From the NCBI GenBank assembly GCA_038204465.1, contig JBBRCX010000140.1:1-9591 (forward strand): 9,591 nucleotides of DNA, given 5' to 3'. This DNA is from JBBRCX01 sp038204465 (lineage in GTDB: Bacteria; Planctomycetota; Phycisphaerae; Tepidisphaerales; Tepidisphaeraceae). Numbering within the stretch: the stretch's first letter is position 1; each line of letters starts with the position of its first letter. A model generated the notes under the pieces. It was not told the origin of the DNA, did not search any database, and saw nothing but the letters and a program-made list of their open reading frames with translations. Both the position numbers and the translations under genes were made by a program. Positions 6,311 through 9,591 of the stretch are shown one piece after another.

Positions 6311-6339
6311 TTGGCCCTTTGGCTGTCCTGCCGTACAAC
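6311..6339 (+). promoter_or_regulatory. Candidate promoter of the isomerase-like gene
   Basis: TTGGCC (6311-6316) and TACAAC (6334-6339) are 17 nt apart and each matches 4 of 6 consensus positions. Transcription would start near 6346, just ahead of the AAGGAG ribosome binding site, giving a very short leader. It is a weak call in the 61-nt divergent gap. Confidence 0.27.
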
Positions 6340-6361
6340 AGCCGCGAAGGAGACTCACTCA

Positions 6362-7123
6362 ATGGCAAAGCCAGTTTCGGTGCAACTGTATTCGGTTCGG
6401 GACGAAGCAGGAAAAGATTTTACCGGCGTGCTGCGCAAGATCGGCGCGATGGGGTATGCCGGGGTGGAGATGGCCGGGCTGCATGGCAAGAGCGTTAAAG
6501 AGGTGGCGGCGGTGCTGAAGGAGGCCGGGCTCAAAGCCTCGGGCGCCCACGTGGCGATGCCCACGCGCCAGAACATCGACGGCATCGCGGCCGACGCTCG
6601 CGCCCTGGGCTACCACCACATCGTCAGCGGCTTTGGGCCGGATGACATGAAAGACGAAGCGGGCGCGAACCAGTGCGCCGACGCCTTCACCGCGGGGGTC
6701 GAAGCGGCGCGCGGGGCGGGGCTCTCGCTGTGCATGCACAATCATTGGTGGGAGTTCGACCGGCAGTTCGCCGGCAAGACCCCCTTCGAAATCATTCTCT
6801 CGCGCGCCCCGGGGCTGATGAGCGAATTCGATATGTACTGGTGCGCCAAGGCGGGCCAGGACGCGGCGGCAATTGCGCGGAAATGGTCGAAGTGGATCCC
6901 GCTCATGCACGTGAAAGACGGGAACCTGACGCCGGAGATGGTGCACACCGCGCTGGGGGAAGGAAAGGTGCCCGTGAAGAACATCATCGAAGCGGCCGGC
7001 GAGGCGGACCTGCAATGGCTCGTGGTGGAGCTGGACGCATGCGCCACCGACATGATGACCGCCGTAAAGAAGAGCCTCGATTGGCTGGTGAAGAATGGTC
7101 TGGGATCCGGGAAGGCCAACTGA
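6362..7123 (+). CDS. Sugar phosphate isomerase/epimerase-like TIM-barrel protein
   Basis: This 253-residue protein belongs to the xylose-isomerase-like TIM-barrel superfamily (AP-endonuclease 2-type barrels), whose members isomerise or epimerise sugars and related polyols, usually with a divalent metal. It opens with the typical first strand VSVQLYSVRDE (residues 5-15), followed by GYAGVEMAG (31-39), the conserved HNHWWEF (126-132), EFDMYW (155-160, with Asp157), LMHVKDG (181-187) and VVELD (221-225). The histidine and acidic residues at strand ends are the expected metal and substrate ligands, so the site looks complete. No Tat or Sec signal is visible, so it is probably cytosolic. The ATG has AAGGAG (6347-6352) 9 nt upstream; in-frame upstream codons lack such support. 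It converges on the GH51 gene with a 45-nt gap. A role in pentose or polyol catabolism is an inference from that neighbour; the substrate is not readable from sequence. Confidence 0.88.
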   Translation: MAKPVSVQLYSVRDEAGKDFTGVLRKIGAMGYAGVEMAGLHGKSVKEVAAVLKEAGLKASGAHVAMPTRQNIDGIAADARALGYHHIVSGFGPDDMKDEAGANQCADAFTAGVEAARGAGLSLCMHNHWWEFDRQFAGKTPFEIILSRAPGLMSEFDMYWCAKAGQDAAAIARKWSKWIPLMHVKDGNLTPEMVHTALGEGKVPVKNIIEAAGEADLQWLVVELDACATDMMTAVKKSLDWLVKNGLGSGKAN

Positions 7124-7168
7124 GTTGACATGGGTTCAATCCGCTTCGCGCAGCAGGTGCCAAAACGT

Positions 7169-8650
7169 CTAACGAAGCCGCAGGAGAAAGCGCGTAACCG
7201 AAGCGGCGGGGAAACTGCGGCGGAATTCTTCGCCGGGTGAGTCGATCTGCGTTACCTGCGGGCGCAGCATGTCAGGCTCGTCGAAAGTGTTGTGGGCGGC
7301 GAGGTCGTCGTGTGTCAGGACGGCCAGCTCGCCCCCTCCCACCTGCAGGCCGCGCAGATCGATCCGGCAATCCAGTGGCAGGCTCGCGTGCGGGTTCACC
7401 ACGGTAAGTGTGAGCACGCCGCCTTTGATTGACGCCGACCCCGAAAGCCCACAAAGCTCGCGCCGCTCTTCGCCCGCGGCGAAGCGAATTGGAGGAGCTT
7501 CGATCGCTGTCCGCAGGCCCTGTCCGCCCTGGTGCGTCTGATACAGGTCGAAGACGTGATAGGTGGGCGTGAGCACCATCCGCTCCTCCCTTGTGAGCAC
7601 CATCGCCTGCAGCACGTTTGCCACCTGGGCAATATTGCACATCAGCAGTTTTTCCGCGTGGCGGTCGAATGCGTCGAGCGAAATCGCGGCCACCAGCGCG
7701 TCGCGCAGCGTGTTCTGCTGCCAGAGCGGCGTGACGCCGGGGGTCGGGAGGTGCCACGTTCCCCATTCGTCGATCACGAGCCCAATCCTTCGCTCGGGAT
7801 CGAAACGATCCATCAAAGCGCGCTGGTCGGTGATCAGCTTCTCGATCGCTGCCGCCCTGTGCAGCAATTCGTACCACTGGTCGTTGTTGAAGTCGGTGGC
7901 GCTGGGGCCGGCGGTGCCGCAGTAGTAATGGGCGGCGTACGCGCCGATGTGGGGAAAGCGGCCCAGCTTGTTGAAGAAACGCTCGGTCCAGTCGGCGCTG
8001 TTGCCGTCGGGTCCGCAGGCGATGAGCGTCAGCTTCGTGCCGCCGAAATCGCGCAGATAGGTGGCGAAGCGCTTGTATTCGGCGGCGTAGTCTTCGGGGC
8101 AGAAGTTTCCGCCGCAGCCCCAGTTTTCGTTGCCGACGCCCCAGTAGCGCACGCCAAAAGCCGCAGGCGAGCCGTTGCCGCCGCGGCGGCGAGCGAGCGT
8201 GCTGTCGCCGTTGAAGTTGCAATACTCCAGCCAGTCGCGCATCTCCCGCGGCGAGCCACTCCCGACGTTGCCGGCCAGGCAGGGCTCGGCGCCCAGGAGG
8301 CGGCAGGTCTGGATAAATTCGTGCGTGCCGAAACCGTTTGATTCGACGTTGTGCCCCCACCACAGATTCACGCGCCGGGGGCGCTGTGTCGGCGGGCCGA
8401 TGCCGTCCTCCCAGTGGTAATCGTCGGCGTAGCATCCGCCGGGCCAGCGCAGCACCGGCGGGTGAAGCTTCCGAAGCGCTTCCAACACGTCGGAGCGGAT
8501 CCCGCCGAGATTCGAAATGGGTGATTCCGGGCCGACCCAGAGCCCATCTTCGATGCACGCGCCGAGGTGCTCAGCAAAGTGGCCGTAAAGCTCCCGGCGG
8601 ATGAGGCCCACGGGCTCGTCTGGAAAGATGGTGATGCTCGCCTGCGGCAA
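7169..8650 (-). CDS. α-L-arabinofuranosidase, GH51 family
   Basis: GH51 enzymes release terminal α-L-arabinofuranosyl residues from arabinan, arabinoxylan and derived oligosaccharides with retention of configuration. Numbered from the TTG at 8650 (493 residues), the acid/base is Glu175 in GVGNENWG and the nucleophile is Glu295 in VIDEWGTWH. Other family markers are ELYGHFAEHLG (20-30), VLRWPGGCYADDYHWEDGIG (66-85), the NLWWGHNVESNGFGTHEF segment and PTYHVFDLYQ. The TIM barrel is followed by a β-rich C-terminal domain (about 380-493), as is usual for the family. Nearly 500 residues is a normal complete length. There is no signal peptide, so it probably acts on imported oligosaccharides in the cytoplasm. 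The TTG at 8650 has GGAG 7 nt upstream, whereas the earlier in-frame TTG at 8668 (499 residues) has none. No transporter or arabinose pathway gene is adjacent. Confidence 0.94.
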   Translation of the reverse strand: MPQASITIFPDEPVGLIRRELYGHFAEHLGACIEDGLWVGPESPISNLGGIRSDVLEALRKLHPPVLRWPGGCYADDYHWEDGIGPPTQRPRRVNLWWGHNVESNGFGTHEFIQTCRLLGAEPCLAGNVGSGSPREMRDWLEYCNFNGDSTLARRRGGNGSPAAFGVRYWGVGNENWGCGGNFCPEDYAAEYKRFATYLRDFGGTKLTLIACGPDGNSADWTERFFNKLGRFPHIGAYAAHYYCGTAGPSATDFNNDQWYELLHRAAAIEKLITDQRALMDRFDPERRIGLVIDEWGTWHLPTPGVTPLWQQNTLRDALVAAISLDAFDRHAEKLLMCNIAQVANVLQAMVLTREERMVLTPTYHVFDLYQTHQGGQGLRTAIEAPPIRFAAGEERRELCGLSGSASIKGGVLTLTVVNPHASLPLDCRIDLRGLQVGGGELAVLTHDDLAAHNTFDEPDMLRPQVTQIDSPGEEFRRSFPAASVTRFLLRLR

Positions 8651-8657
8651 CCGGTCA

Positions 8658-8661
8658 CTCC
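8658..8661 (-). promoter_or_regulatory. Ribosome binding site favouring the TTG start of GH51 at 8650
   Basis: GGAG on the minus strand lies 7 nt before the TTG at 8650-8648. This favours the shorter product over the TTG at 8668, which is preceded only by a T-rich stretch. Confidence 0.5.
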
Positions 8662-8681
8662 GATCCAAAAATGCGCGGCGA

Positions 8682-8710
8682 ATCTAACGCGTGGCGGGCG
8701 CCGCTTCCAA
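8682..8710 (-). promoter_or_regulatory. Weak candidate promoter of the GH51 gene
   Basis: On the minus strand TTGGAA (8710-8705) and TTAGAT (8687-8682) are 17 nt apart and match 4 and 3 of 6 consensus positions. Initiation near 8675 would leave a leader of about 25 nt to the preferred TTG. It is included only because it agrees with that start choice. Confidence 0.2.
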
Positions 8711-8740
8711 GCGATGCCGGGTGGCTCGCTTCTCGCGGCG

Positions 8741-8777
8741 AAAATAAAAACACCGGACGCGATGCCACGTCCGGTGT
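8741..8777 (-). terminator. Intrinsic terminator of the lipoprotein gene
   Basis: On the minus strand ACACCGGACG (8777-8768) pairs perfectly with CGTCCGGTGT (8759-8750) around an 8-nt loop and is followed by TTTTTATTTT. It begins 24 nt after the lipoprotein stop codon. A small additional 6-bp hairpin (8787-8801) lies between stop and terminator. Confidence 0.92.
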
Positions 8778-8801
8778 GAGGTCAACGCTTTGAGGCAAAG
8801 C

Positions 8802-9563
8802 TTACTTGTCCTGCAGCGCCATCATCACGTGATGCGCCAGCGCTCCATACGCATCGGCCTTGTCGTCAGGCCACTTGGACTTATCCGACATCTCCTTGAG
8901 ATGCTTCGTGACTGCATCGCGAAGCTTGGCTGAATCGGTGATGGAGTCCGCGGCGTCAATCTTCCACCCGGCCGGATCGTCACGCATCACCGGGATCGCC
9001 AGTTCGCCCATGCCATGACTGGCGCCGAGGGCGATGGTGTTGCTGGTGACATTCTTGTCCCTGGCCTCGACCTTCAGCACCGAGTCGGGCAGCGCCTTCT
9101 CCAGGACGTCGTTGTCGTGGATCTTCATGTTCTCGCCATACTTGGCCTTCCAGTCCTTGCCCATCTGGTCGAGCATGGTGTCCAGGTCCCTCTGCTCGAT
9201 GTCTTTCGTGCCGATCCGATCGCGGTCGCCCTTGCTGAGGCGCTCGACGAGATCGTCAAGGCCGCCGTCTGTGACCGCGGCGTTGGTGGCGCTCTTGATG
9301 AGTTCGCGCGCGATTCCTGCATCGACCGCCCTGCCGACGCCGATTTCACCGGCAACCTTCGCTCCAAGTCCAGCGACGGCATCACCGACGGCGCCAGCGC
9401 CTTCCTTCATCGCATTGCCCGCGTCTTTCGCCGCGGCGCCAGCCTTGTCGCTGGCCGATTGCGTCGTGGGTGCCTTGTTGCGGTCTGTGTCGTCCTTACA
9501 TCCAATGAAACAAACGCCGCTTACGGCAATCGCCGCAGCCGCCAGATACGTAAAGCCCTTCAT
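8802..9563 (-). CDS. Putative lipoprotein with an amphipathic helical segment
   Basis: This is a 253-residue protein of unknown function. It starts MKGFTYLAAAAIAVSGVCFIGC, a typical bacterial lipoprotein signal with the acylated cysteine most likely Cys22 (FIGC; Phe at -3 is slightly unusual). KDD follows the cysteine. Residues about 36-75 are Ala/Gly/Lys/Asp-rich with near-11-residue periodicity (KAGAAAKDAGNAMKEGAGAV and onward), resembling LEA- or YtjA-like amphipathic helices. The remainder is soluble and mixed: DLVERLSKGDRDRIG, DTMLDQMGKDWKAKYG, a β-rich VLKVEARDKN-TIALG region, then helical DAVTKHLKEMSDKSKWPDD. The ATG has AAAGGAG 8 nt upstream. A strong terminator follows, so it ends a transcript. 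An envelope-anchored protein is likely; a stress role is only suggested by the LEA-like segment. Confidence 0.88.
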   Translation of the reverse strand: MKGFTYLAAAAIAVSGVCFIGCKDDTDRNKAPTTQSASDKAGAAAKDAGNAMKEGAGAVGDAVAGLGAKVAGEIGVGRAVDAGIARELIKSATNAAVTDGGLDDLVERLSKGDRDRIGTKDIEQRDLDTMLDQMGKDWKAKYGENMKIHDNDVLEKALPDSVLKVEARDKNVTSNTIALGASHGMGELAIPVMRDDPAGWKIDAADSITDSAKLRDAVTKHLKEMSDKSKWPDDKADAYGALAHHVMMALQDK

Positions 9564-9591
9564 CGCATCAGCTCCTTTCGAAATGGTTTCG

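Noticed and set aside
7143..7178. GCTTCG and CGAAGC as a terminator between the isomerase-like and GH51 genes
   Set aside because: It is only a 6-bp stem with a 24-nt loop and no T-run, and it partly overlaps GH51 coding sequence.
7272..8558. A 428-codon minus-strand open frame inside the GH51 gene
   Set aside because: It is an Arg-rich composition artefact of high-GC coding DNA; the GH51 frame has intact catalytic motifs along its whole length.

Overview
The window looks like a chromosomal segment of a high-GC Gram-negative bacterium, most probably a planctomycete (Planctomycetota, perhaps Phycisphaerae-like). That is inference from the mix of families: a secreted α/β-hydrolase tail, a multi-membrane M48 protease, a stand-alone PilZ protein, a xylose-isomerase-like TIM barrel, an intracellular-type GH51 arabinofuranosidase and a lysine-rich lipoprotein, with non-ATG starts and short single-gene transcription units. 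There is no rRNA, tRNA, CRISPR array, transposase or phage gene.

Layout. (1) 2-715 (+) is the 3' end of an α/β-hydrolase-like gene that enters from the left. It overlaps by 53 nt a secreted multidomain protein of unknown function (663-2408, +). This left block is clearly less GC-rich than the rest, and GC content jumps inside the second gene at a low-complexity linker. (2) 2409-2657 is a convergent gap with a terminator-like hairpin and a short open stretch resembling the end of a fibronectin type III domain. (3) An integral-membrane M48 metalloprotease (-, ending at 2658) and a PilZ c-di-GMP-binding protein (+, 4481-4930) are transcribed away from each other; recognisable promoter-like hexamers lie between and at their 5' ends. 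(4) After PilZ come a strong terminator and two copies of a palindromic repeat, the second supplying the stop codon of an esterase-D-like hydrolase (-). A small zinc-ribbon protein (-) lies upstream of that esterase. (5) A sugar phosphate isomerase/epimerase-like TIM barrel (+) starts 61 nt from the zinc-ribbon gene and converges on a GH51 α-L-arabinofuranosidase (-). (6) A lipoprotein with a helical Ala/Lys/Gly segment (-) closes the window, followed by a textbook terminator.

Functionally the window is a patchwork. The GH51 enzyme, the isomerase-like barrel and perhaps the esterase could belong to plant-polysaccharide (arabinan/arabinoxylan) use, but they are separately oriented and do not form an operon. 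The M48 protease and PilZ protein suggest envelope quality control and c-di-GMP signalling. I see no convincing new multi-gene system. The items most worth a second look are the mosaic secreted protein, the FN3-like remnant, the palindromic repeat that overlaps a gene end, and the unnamed zinc-ribbon protein.
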